8,126 nucleotides of DNA from contig CAMCBE010000081.1 of the NCBI GenBank assembly GCA_945872805.1, positions 1-8,126 on the forward strand. Direction: 5' to 3'. The stretch's first letter is position 1. The number at the start of each line of letters is the position of its first letter. Source of the stretch: Chitinophaga pinensis. Lineage in GTDB: Bacteria > Bacteroidota > Bacteroidia > Chitinophagales > Chitinophagaceae. Below, piece by piece: positions 1-5,806 of the stretch. The notes beneath the pieces were generated by a model, which made no database searches, was not told the DNA's origin, and saw only the letters and a program-made list of their open reading frames with translations. The translations under genes and the position numbers were made by a program.

Positions 1-1
1 G

Positions 2-505
2 CTTGGTCGAGATGCTATTCTTTCCTATGCTGCAAAACCTGCTTCTTCTGAGGCATTGTCTAATTTGCTGAAAGCAGGGTTTCAGGTACATGCGATAAGT
101 GAGTCTAACAACCTTTTAGAGGTAAAATATACTGGGCCAAGCACTGAGAAGCTCAATTTGAGCTTACTTGAGCCCATAAAGGAGCAATTGGTTTGGCTTC
201 AGCTTATAAATTGTGGGGTAACTGATGAAGACCTCAAAATCATTGGCGGGTTGTCTAATCTTTACAAGTTGAATTTGAACCGAAATAAGCTTACTGCTGG
301 AGGAGTGGATGAGATAATTAGGTTGCCCAAGGTGGAATATTTGAATTTATACGGTAATTCAATCACAGATAGTGCTATAAATCAATTGGTTACACTACCC
401 AAACTCAAAAAACTCTATGTCTGGGAATCTAGGGTCGATTCTTTAGGGGTTGAGTCTGCAAAAAGGCTAAATCAACGGGTAGATATTGTTTATAGACTCA
501 ATTAA
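2..505 (+). CDS. C-terminal leucine-rich-repeat segment of a larger protein (5' end outside window)
   Basis: The reading frame is open from base 2 to the TAA at 503-505, giving 167 visible residues. The gene therefore starts upstream; the TTG at 56 and the in-frame residues before it (LGRDAILSYAAKP) give no reason to place a start here. Residues about 63-157 form four leucine-rich repeats with a regular 24-residue period (LVWLQLINCGVTDEDL, LYKLNLNRNKLTAGGV, VEYLNLYGNSITDSAI, LKKLYVWESRVDSLGV), ending a few residues before the C-terminus. This pattern, with 'ITD', 'YLNLYG' and 'KKLYVW', resembles the C-terminal LRR of large Bacteroidota and Planctomycetes membrane proteins carrying a planctomycete-type cytochrome c domain. 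That full-length identity is inferred, since no CxxCH haem motif or membrane segment lies in the visible part. LRRs usually bind proteins. The gene shares the susC strand but is separated by 256 bp, so it is probably the end of a different transcription unit. LRR call strong, parent protein tentative. Confidence 0.8.
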   Translation, partial: LGRDAILSYAAKPASSEALSNLLKAGFQVHAISESNNLLEVKYTGPSTEKLNLSLLEPIKEQLVWLQLINCGVTDEDLKIIGGLSNLYKLNLNRNKLTAGGVDEIIRLPKVEYLNLYGNSITDSAINQLVTLPKLKKLYVWESRVDSLGVESAKRLNQRVDIVYRLN

Positions 506-540
506 CTTTATAAATACGGGTAGGTTAGATTCCCTCGAGT

Positions 541-558
541 AGTTACTTTTAAGTTACT
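541..558 (+). repeat. Direct repeat AGTTACT x2, 11-bp period, upstream of susC
   Basis: AGTTACT occurs at 541-547 and again at 552-558, separated by TTTA. The 11-bp period is about one helical turn, so both copies would face the same side of the DNA. It ends 8 bp before an exact TAnnTTTG match at 567-574, where an activator or repressor of that promoter might bind. The repeat is seen directly; the regulatory role is inferred, and a 7-mer repeat in AT-rich sequence can arise by chance. Confidence 0.3.
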
Positions 559-566
559 GAATTGTA

Positions 567-574
567 TACATTTG
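567..574 (+). promoter_or_regulatory. Candidate distal -7 element (TACATTTG) for the susC-susD unit
   Basis: TACATTTG matches the Bacteroidota -7 consensus TAnnTTTG exactly. A good -33 TTG/TTTG is missing at the usual 17-23 bp upstream; the nearest candidate is a poor TTAC at 543-546, so an activator might be needed. Transcription would begin near 581 and leave a leader of about 180 nt before the susC ATG. It competes with the candidate at 697-727, which has a better -33 but one -7 mismatch. Confidence 0.35.
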
Positions 575-696
575 TATATTAGCATTTATAATATTTTAAG
601 TCAAGTAAGCAGCACTATATATATAATATGTGTCTGTAGGTGGCTGCACTTTACTAAAACGTTTTCAGAGATGAATTTGTGTATTTAGTATGAGTG

Positions 697-727
697 TTGT
701 AATATTACGGTGCAAAATCTCATTTTG
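697..727 (+). promoter_or_regulatory. Candidate proximal promoter for susC (TTG-N20-TCATTTTG)
   Basis: TTG at 697-699, a 20-bp spacer and TCATTTTG at 720-727 fit the Bacteroidota layout TTG-N17-23-TAnnTTTG with one mismatch (C for A at the second -7 position). Transcription would start around 734, giving a short leader of roughly 28 nt before the ATG at 762. The spacer holds the perfect palindrome GTAATATTAC (699-708), and the -7 lies within the inverted repeat 712-728, so the site would be well placed for control by a DNA-binding regulator. Inferred from sequence only. Confidence 0.35.
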
Positions 728-728
728 C
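712..728. repeat. Inverted repeat GCAAAAT-CTC-ATTTTGC upstream of susC
   Basis: GCAAAAT (712-718) and ATTTTGC (722-728) are perfect 7-bp inverted arms around CTC. The repeat covers the candidate -7 element TCATTTTG and ends 33 bp before the susC start codon. As DNA it could be an operator for a dimeric regulator. If transcription begins at the distal promoter it could form a small hairpin in the leader, but a 3-nt loop and A/T-rich stem make that weak. It lacks a following T-run, so it is unlikely to be a terminator. Confidence 0.45.
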
Positions 729-761
729 CATATTGTTTAACCAACTGTTTAATTAAAAATT

Positions 762-3700
762 ATGAAATTACGTTCAATGCTTAAGCGATTTTTTGCTTTA
801 GTTGTAACTGTTGCTTCCTTTCAGGTTGCAATGGCACAAAGCTCAGTAACGGGAAAGGTTACTGACCAAAGTACAGGTGCTGCCCTTGCAAATGTGAGTG
901 TAACCGTTAAAGGTTCTAACAGGGGAACAACAACCAGTTCAACTGGTGTGTACAAGCTTAGTCTTCAGGCAGGTGATGCTACTTTGGTATTTTCTAGCAC
1001 TGGATTTGCTGAGACTGAAGTAGCGATTGGTGGCAAAAGCACCATCGATGTTTCATTGGCAACGTCTAGCACAAAACTTTCTGAGATTGTAGTTGTGGGA
1101 TATGGTTCCCAATCTAAAAAAGATGTAACAGGTGCCGTATCTTCTATTAAAGGAGATCAAATCCAGAATCTTCCTGTATCTGGAGCAACTCAAGCTCTTC
1201 AAGGTAGGGTTGCGGGTGTAAACGTAGTGCGTAACGGTGGTAGCCCTGGTAATGCAGGTTCTATCCGTATTCGTGGTACAGGTACTATAAATAATGCTGA
1301 TCCATTGATTGTTATTGATGGAATTCCTTCTGGAGATCTTAATTCAGTAAATCCAAACGATATTGCTTCTGTGGAGATTTTGAAAGATGCGTCAGCATCT
1401 GCCATCTACGGAACAAGGGCTGCCAATGGTGTTGTTATTGTAACAACTAAAAGAGGCAACTTCGAGCAACCACTTAAAGTTAATGTGAATAGCTACACTG
1501 GTATGTCTCAGGCACGTAAGACATTGGATGTATTGGATGCTAAAACATTGGTTACGTTAAGAAAAGAGCGTTATCTTAATGATGGTACTGATATGAACGA
1601 AGTATGGAACGATCCGTATAATCTAGTACAGCGTACTAATTGGCAGGATGAACTTTTCGGAAATGGAATAACTAATAATACCGATGTATCCCTTACAGGT
1701 GGATCTGCTAAGTCATCTTTTATGATTTCTGCTGGCTCATACAATGAGAAAGGTATTATCGAAAATTCTTACTTTAAGCGTTATAGCTTTCGTATAAATT
1801 CTGATCATAAAGTTGGTAATCGTTTAAAAATTGCTCAGAGCCTGCAATTGACTCGTGGTACTGACAATAGTCTTAATACATTATCTGCTCAAGATGGATT
1901 GATTTGGAGTGCAATTCGTTTTATGCCTTTTATCCCTGTTAAAAATGAAAATGGCAGTTGGGGTAGTTCACAAAGTGAGCCCAATCAGTTTGGGGATATC
2001 AATAACCCACTCTTCACTGTTAACACAGTTGATGCAATCAACATTAACACGCGTTTGTTGGCAAACGTAAATGCAGAGTATGAAATTTTGAAAGGACTTA
2101 AGTTTAAAACCAATTTGGCTGTAGATGGAAGTCATGGTTCAAATAGAAACTACAATATTATTATTACTGATCAAACTCGTGCAAGAGCAGAAAACTCTTT
2201 AAGTAGAGGTTTTGGAGAAGGCTATTCGCTTTTATCTGAATATTTCCTTTCTTATAATAAATTGTTTGGCAAGCATAAGATTGATGCGGTTGCAGGTTAT
2301 ACATCACAAACATTTGATGGTGACTATTTTTCTGCTTCTAAGCGTAATTTCCCTAATGAAGCAGCAAGCCAGCGTTACCTTGATGCTGGACAAAGCTTAG
2401 GTGGAATTGGTGGAAATCGTACTTATGATGCCTTGCAGTCTGGTTTTGCTAGAATAAATTATGACTATGGCAAACGTTATTTGTTGACTGCCACCTTCCG
2501 TGCGGATGGATCTTCTAAGTTTGATCAAGGTAATAAATGGGGTTACTTCCCTGCGGTTTCAGCAGGTTGGAGAATTTCGAATGAGAAATTCTTTAATGTA
2601 TCCTTCATTAATGATTTGAAACTTACAGCAGGTTGGGGTCAATTGGGTAACCAAAATGTTAGTGGCCTTCAATACCTAGCATTGATTGGTAATGCAGGAA
2701 ACTATGTATTTGGTAATACTACGGTTGGTTCAACTGCACAAACAAGGTTGCCTAACTACCTTATCTCATGGGAAACTGCCGAAATGACCAACATTGGTTT
2801 GAGTGCTGAAATGTTCAACAGAAGCTTACAAGTCAGTGTGAATTATTTCAATAAGACCACAAACGATATGTTGCTATCTCCTCCAACCATTGGAACTGTG
2901 GGTAGGTTGTCTATCCCTGATGTAAACGTAGGGGTATTAAGCAATAAGGGTATTGAAATTGACTTGAGCTATAATAATAAAGTTGGTGATCTTTCTTACC
3001 GTATTGGCGCGAACGCATCATTTATCCAAAATAAGGTTGTTAAATTATATGATGGCAACTATATCGGATCTACCATTTATGGTCGTCAAAGCCAAGAAAT
3101 TTCAAGGACCTACCAAGGATTACCTCTAGGTATTTTCTACGGATGGAAAACCAATGGTTTGTATCAAACACAAGCTGAAATTGACAGCGATCCAAACTTG
3201 GCAAATGATTCAAGAAGGACTGATGGTTTGGTAGCTCCTGGGGATGTTCGTTTTCTTGATATCAATGGTGATGGAAAGGTTACTGAAGCTGACCGTACTA
3301 ATATTGGTAGCCCTCATGCTAAGATGGTATATGGTTTCAATACTGATTTTAATTACAAAAGCTTCGATCTTTCATTATTCTTCTTAGGATCTCAAGGGGT
3401 GAAAATTTTCAATGCTGACAGAATGCAGGGTATTGATCCAACCGCTCCGTTCAATATGTATGCAGAAACTGCTAACCGTTGGACTGGTTCCGGAACGAGC
3501 AACACTATCCCTAGAATGACTAATAGAAAAAATAACATCAACCATAGAACATCTGATATGTTTATCGAAGATGGAAGTTTTTTACGTTTGAAGAACATTT
3601 CTCTTGGTTATACGTTTAACGAAAGTGTAACTAAGCGCTTGGGTATTGGTCGTACTCGTTTTTATGTAAGTGGACAAAACGTATTGACTTTTACCAAATA

Positions 3701-3815
3701 TTCTGGGTTAGATCCAGAGCTTGGTTATGTTGATGGCAATAAACAACTTAATGTTGATTATGCTCAATATCCACAAGCGCGTACGTTTACTTTAGGCCTT
3801 AATGTTAGTTTCTAA
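762..3815 (+). CDS. SusC/RagA-family TonB-linked outer-membrane transporter
   Basis: This complete 1017-residue protein has the usual length for SusC-type TonB-dependent channels, which import bulky nutrients through the outer membrane using TonB-ExbBD energy. Residues 1-25 are a signal peptide (MKLRSMLKRFF, hydrophobic core, cleavage after AMA before Q26). Residues about 28-101 are a carboxypeptidase-regulatory-like beta-sandwich (VTGKVTDQSTGAALANVSV). A TonB box-like EIVVVGYG lies at 108-115. The plug follows at about 118-232 with the typical IRIRGTGT, PLIVIDGIP and VEILKDASASAIYGTRAANG motifs. The rest is the beta-barrel, including a DINGDGKVTEAD loop at 833-844 that is usual in this family and resembles a calcium-binding loop, and it ends in an aromatic residue (FTLGLNVSF). 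There is no N-terminal STN signalling domain, so control by a cognate anti-sigma factor is unlikely. The ATG at 762 is preceded by AATTAAAAATT rather than a Shine-Dalgarno, as usual in this phylum. It is probably cotranscribed with the susD-like gene 18 bp downstream. Family certain, substrate unknown. Confidence 0.97.
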   Translation: MKLRSMLKRFFALVVTVASFQVAMAQSSVTGKVTDQSTGAALANVSVTVKGSNRGTTTSSTGVYKLSLQAGDATLVFSSTGFAETEVAIGGKSTIDVSLATSSTKLSEIVVVGYGSQSKKDVTGAVSSIKGDQIQNLPVSGATQALQGRVAGVNVVRNGGSPGNAGSIRIRGTGTINNADPLIVIDGIPSGDLNSVNPNDIASVEILKDASASAIYGTRAANGVVIVTTKRGNFEQPLKVNVNSYTGMSQARKTLDVLDAKTLVTLRKERYLNDGTDMNEVWNDPYNLVQRTNWQDELFGNGITNNTDVSLTGGSAKSSFMISAGSYNEKGIIENSYFKRYSFRINSDHKVGNRLKIAQSLQLTRGTDNSLNTLSAQDGLIWSAIRFMPFIPVKNENGSWGSSQSEPNQFGDINNPLFTVNTVDAININTRLLANVNAEYEILKGLKFKTNLAVDGSHGSNRNYNIIITDQTRARAENSLSRGFGEGYSLLSEYFLSYNKLFGKHKIDAVAGYTSQTFDGDYFSASKRNFPNEAASQRYLDAGQSLGGIGGNRTYDALQSGFARINYDYGKRYLLTATFRADGSSKFDQGNKWGYFPAVSAGWRISNEKFFNVSFINDLKLTAGWGQLGNQNVSGLQYLALIGNAGNYVFGNTTVGSTAQTRLPNYLISWETAEMTNIGLSAEMFNRSLQVSVNYFNKTTNDMLLSPPTIGTVGRLSIPDVNVGVLSNKGIEIDLSYNNKVGDLSYRIGANASFIQNKVVKLYDGNYIGSTIYGRQSQEISRTYQGLPLGIFYGWKTNGLYQTQAEIDSDPNLANDSRRTDGLVAPGDVRFLDINGDGKVTEADRTNIGSPHAKMVYGFNTDFNYKSFDLSLFFLGSQGVKIFNADRMQGIDPTAPFNMYAETANRWTGSGTSNTIPRMTNRKNNINHRTSDMFIEDGSFLRLKNISLGYTFNESVTKRLGIGRTRFYVSGQNVLTFTKYSGLDPELGYVDGNKQLNVDYAQYPQARTFTLGLNVSF

Positions 3816-3833
3816 ACGATTAAAGATTAAAAC

Positions 3834-5285
3834 ATGAAAAATTTGAATTTTTACAAAGGACTTTTTCTACTGTTGACCATCACTATGGTGGGATGTAAGA
3901 AAGATTTGTTGGAGTCAACTCCTTACTCACAAGCAACATCTAGCACATTTTGGAGAAACGCGACTGATGCAGTTTCTGCTTCTAATGCACTTTATTCATT
4001 ACTTGGTGATGAAAACCTTTTCCCACACACTGAGCAAACTTGGGACATTTGTTCTGATGACCAGTGGAGAGCAGGGGATCATGGTGAAGATCAAGCAATT
4101 GAAGAATTTACGTTCGATGCTAGTAATCCACAATTAGGGTTTGCTTGGTCTATTAAATATGAAATTATTTCTAGAGCAAATGCAATCTTGATTAATGTTC
4201 CTAAAATTGAAATGGATAAAACTCTCCAAGACAGAATTTTGGGCGAGGCTTATTTCTTGAGGGGCCTAATGTATTGGCAGTTCTATAAAATTTATGGACA
4301 AGTGCCTGTAATTACTGAACAGAATGTAATTGAAAATGCTTACAACGTACCTAAGGCTACGATGGAAGAAATTGAAAGCAGAATTGAAACTGACCTTAAA
4401 ATGGCTGGTGATTTATTGCTTGCAACAAATGATGGTGCAAATATTGGGAGAGCTACAAAAGGAGCTGCATGGGGTTATTTAGCTAAGTTATACTTGTATA
4501 AAGAAGATTTCACTAAGGCTATTGAATATGGTAACAAAGTAATCTCTGGACCTTACCCATTAGCTAGCAATTATGGAGATAATTTTGAAGCAGCAACTGA
4601 TAACAATCCTGAAATGTTATTTGCTATTCAACGTATTCAAGGTTGGACAGAAGACAACTATTGTTCTTGGTATTATGCACCAAGACCTTGGGATGGATGG
4701 GGTTTTCAAGAACCTACTGATGATCTAGTTGCAGAATTTGAACCAGGCGATCCAAGGTTGGGATATTCCGTCGCAATCGTTGGAGATATGATTGAGGGAG
4801 GCCCTGGTGGTGTACCTCGTGAGTATACAGCAGGTTTAAATAATACTGGCCACTATTTTAAAAAATATGCAAAGTGGAGAGCTGATGGTAGCGGTGTTAA
4901 TATGGACTTAGATGTTCCAATGCTTAGAAGTTCAGAAACTTACCTTGTAGTAGCTGAAGCTAAGATTAGGTCTGGCCAATCAGGTGATGCAGAAATTAAT
5001 GCAGTGCGTGACCGTGCTGGTGTTGCTCCAATTAGTGGTGCAGATATAAATGATTTGATTCATGAAAGAAGGGTAGAACTTGCAGGTGAGAATGAGCGTC
5101 ATGCAGATCTAATCCGTTGGGATAAAGCTAATATTGTTGACATTGTTGCATTATATGCACAAGACAGAGGACAATGGAAGCGCCCAAGGACATTTACCCG
5201 TCCTAGGAACTATTATTTCCCAATACCACAACGTCAAATTGACTTGAGTAATGGAGTGTTGGTTCAAAATCCTAATTATCAGTAA
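3834..5285 (+). CDS. SusD/RagB-family nutrient-binding outer-membrane lipoprotein
   Basis: This complete 483-residue protein is the surface lid of the preceding SusC-like channel, capturing substrate and closing over the barrel. A lipoprotein signal ends in the lipobox MVGC, with lipidated Cys21 followed by KKD. The SusD-like N-terminal region includes GEAYFLRGLMYWQFYKIYG (137-155), the hallmark helix pair. A TPR-like helix lies at about 213-237 (WGYLAKLYLYKEDFTKAIEYG). The GWGFQEPTDDLVAEFEPGDPR stretch at about 288-308 and the RagB region (SSETYLVVAEAKIRSG, AVRDRAGV, IHERRVELAGENERH at 409-423) follow. The C-terminus YYFPIPQRQID...LVQNPNY is canonical. It is a little shorter than many relatives (500-600). 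An aromatic-rich stretch at 271-291 (W271, Y276, W279, Y280, Y281, W286, W289, F291) could contribute to ligand binding, which is inferred. Eighteen bases separate it from susC and a strong terminator follows, so the pair forms a two-gene unit. The ligand (glycan, peptide or other) cannot be told from the sequence. Confidence 0.96.
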   Translation: MKNLNFYKGLFLLLTITMVGCKKDLLESTPYSQATSSTFWRNATDAVSASNALYSLLGDENLFPHTEQTWDICSDDQWRAGDHGEDQAIEEFTFDASNPQLGFAWSIKYEIISRANAILINVPKIEMDKTLQDRILGEAYFLRGLMYWQFYKIYGQVPVITEQNVIENAYNVPKATMEEIESRIETDLKMAGDLLLATNDGANIGRATKGAAWGYLAKLYLYKEDFTKAIEYGNKVISGPYPLASNYGDNFEAATDNNPEMLFAIQRIQGWTEDNYCSWYYAPRPWDGWGFQEPTDDLVAEFEPGDPRLGYSVAIVGDMIEGGPGGVPREYTAGLNNTGHYFKKYAKWRADGSGVNMDLDVPMLRSSETYLVVAEAKIRSGQSGDAEINAVRDRAGVAPISGADINDLIHERRVELAGENERHADLIRWDKANIVDIVALYAQDRGQWKRPRTFTRPRNYYFPIPQRQIDLSNGVLVQNPNYQ

Positions 5286-5307
5286 ATAGAATCGACTCAA
5301 TATTTAT

Positions 5308-5356
5308 AACCGGTATCTTTACTTTACCTCAGCGTAAATGAAGATGCCGGTTTTTT
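5308..5356 (+). terminator. Strong rho-independent terminator after the susD-like gene
   Basis: The left arm AACCGGTATCTT (5308-5319) pairs with AAGATGCCGGTT (5341-5352) over 12 bp with a single G-U wobble. Pairing continues upward through 5320-5321 with 5339-5340, a bulged C5322, and TTTAC (5323-5327) with GTAAA (5334-5338) around the loop CTCAGC. Six T residues (5351-5356) follow on the + strand. The hairpin starts 22 bp after the susD stop codon and should end most susC-susD transcripts. Confidence 0.88.
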
Positions 5357-5374
5357 AATTAATAAAACTTGTTA

Positions 5375-5806
5375 ATGTCAACCAAAAAAATCTCTTGTAT
5401 ATCCGTATTTTTCTTTCTTGCTTTCATAAGCTTTTCATGTAATTCCGGTGTCGACCAAAAAAAGTTACACGGAGCTTGGAGAATAGATTCTTTGTATGAT
5501 TTCTACAATGGGTTTACCTATATGAATAGAAATCCCCAACCAGCAGAGGTGCACGTTTACAAAGGAGAGCATACCATGCTTAGAAGAGGAATGGGTCATG
5601 AGAGGCCATATTATTATTCCATTGAAGACAAGCAATTAATGATAAGTGATACGGTTGGTGCTCCAGCATCTCCATATATTATTTTAAGGCTAGATTCTAA
5701 TCAGCTTGTTCTTAAAAAAGAGAGTGAACCCATATTCCCGGGTGAAAAGCAAGAGAGGTATGTGATTCGTTATTTCACAAGAATTCCATTGGACTCATTA
5801 AAATAG
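5375..5806 (+). CDS. Small predicted lipoprotein, lipocalin-like
   Basis: This complete 143-residue protein starts at the ATG at 5375; an in-frame TTG six bases upstream is less likely. Residues 1-21 form a lipoprotein-type signal (MSTKK, then a Phe-rich hydrophobic core) ending FISFSC with candidate lipidated Cys22. The lipobox is loose because Phe sits at -2. The mature part opens with KKLHGAWRIDSLYDFYNG (30-47) and alternates short hydrophobic strands with turns (YYYSIEDKQLMISDT, YIILRLDSNQLVLKK). This matches the pattern of small lipocalin-like lipoproteins of Bacteroidota, which form a beta-barrel around a small ligand; the assignment is by pattern only. It starts 18 bp after the T-run of the susD terminator, so it depends on read-through or on a promoter I cannot identify with confidence. 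No Shine-Dalgarno is visible. Its stop codon lies inside the end of the convergent FG-GAP gene (9-bp overlap). A role beside SusCD is possible but unproven. Confidence 0.75.
   Translation: MSTKKISCISVFFFLAFISFSCNSGVDQKKLHGAWRIDSLYDFYNGFTYMNRNPQPAEVHVYKGEHTMLRRGMGHERPYYYSIEDKQLMISDTVGAPASPYIILRLDSNQLVLKKESEPIFPGEKQERYVIRYFTRIPLDSLK

Noticed and set aside
534..539. CTCGAG palindrome near the end of the LRR gene as a terminator or operator
   Set aside because: Six bases are too short for a hairpin, no T-run follows, and such hexamers are common by chance.
656..665. AAAACGTTTT perfect palindrome in the susC upstream region
   Set aside because: Its symmetry is perfect, but it is a simple A-run/T-run word at no informative distance from either candidate promoter. 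Chance is the best explanation without conservation data.
671..688. Short leader peptide (MNLCI) upstream of susC
   Set aside because: Five codons with no regulatory residue run, no ribosome-binding feature and no attenuator hairpin with T-run before susC.
1199..1405. Minus-strand open frame of 68 codons inside the susC-like gene
   Set aside because: It lies fully antisense to the conserved plug-domain coding sequence and its translation shows no recognisable domain or signal. It is a shadow frame.
2212..2400. Second plus-strand frame inside the susC-like gene with a hydrophobic-looking product
   Set aside because: It overlaps a well-supported barrel-coding region in another frame. The hydrophobicity follows from reading A/T-rich codons out of frame.
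3392..3598. Minus-strand frame with an apparent membrane segment antisense to the end of the susC-like gene
   Set aside because: It is antisense to conserved coding sequence and nothing suggests its own start or promoter. A hydrophobic stretch is a common artefact of antisense reading.
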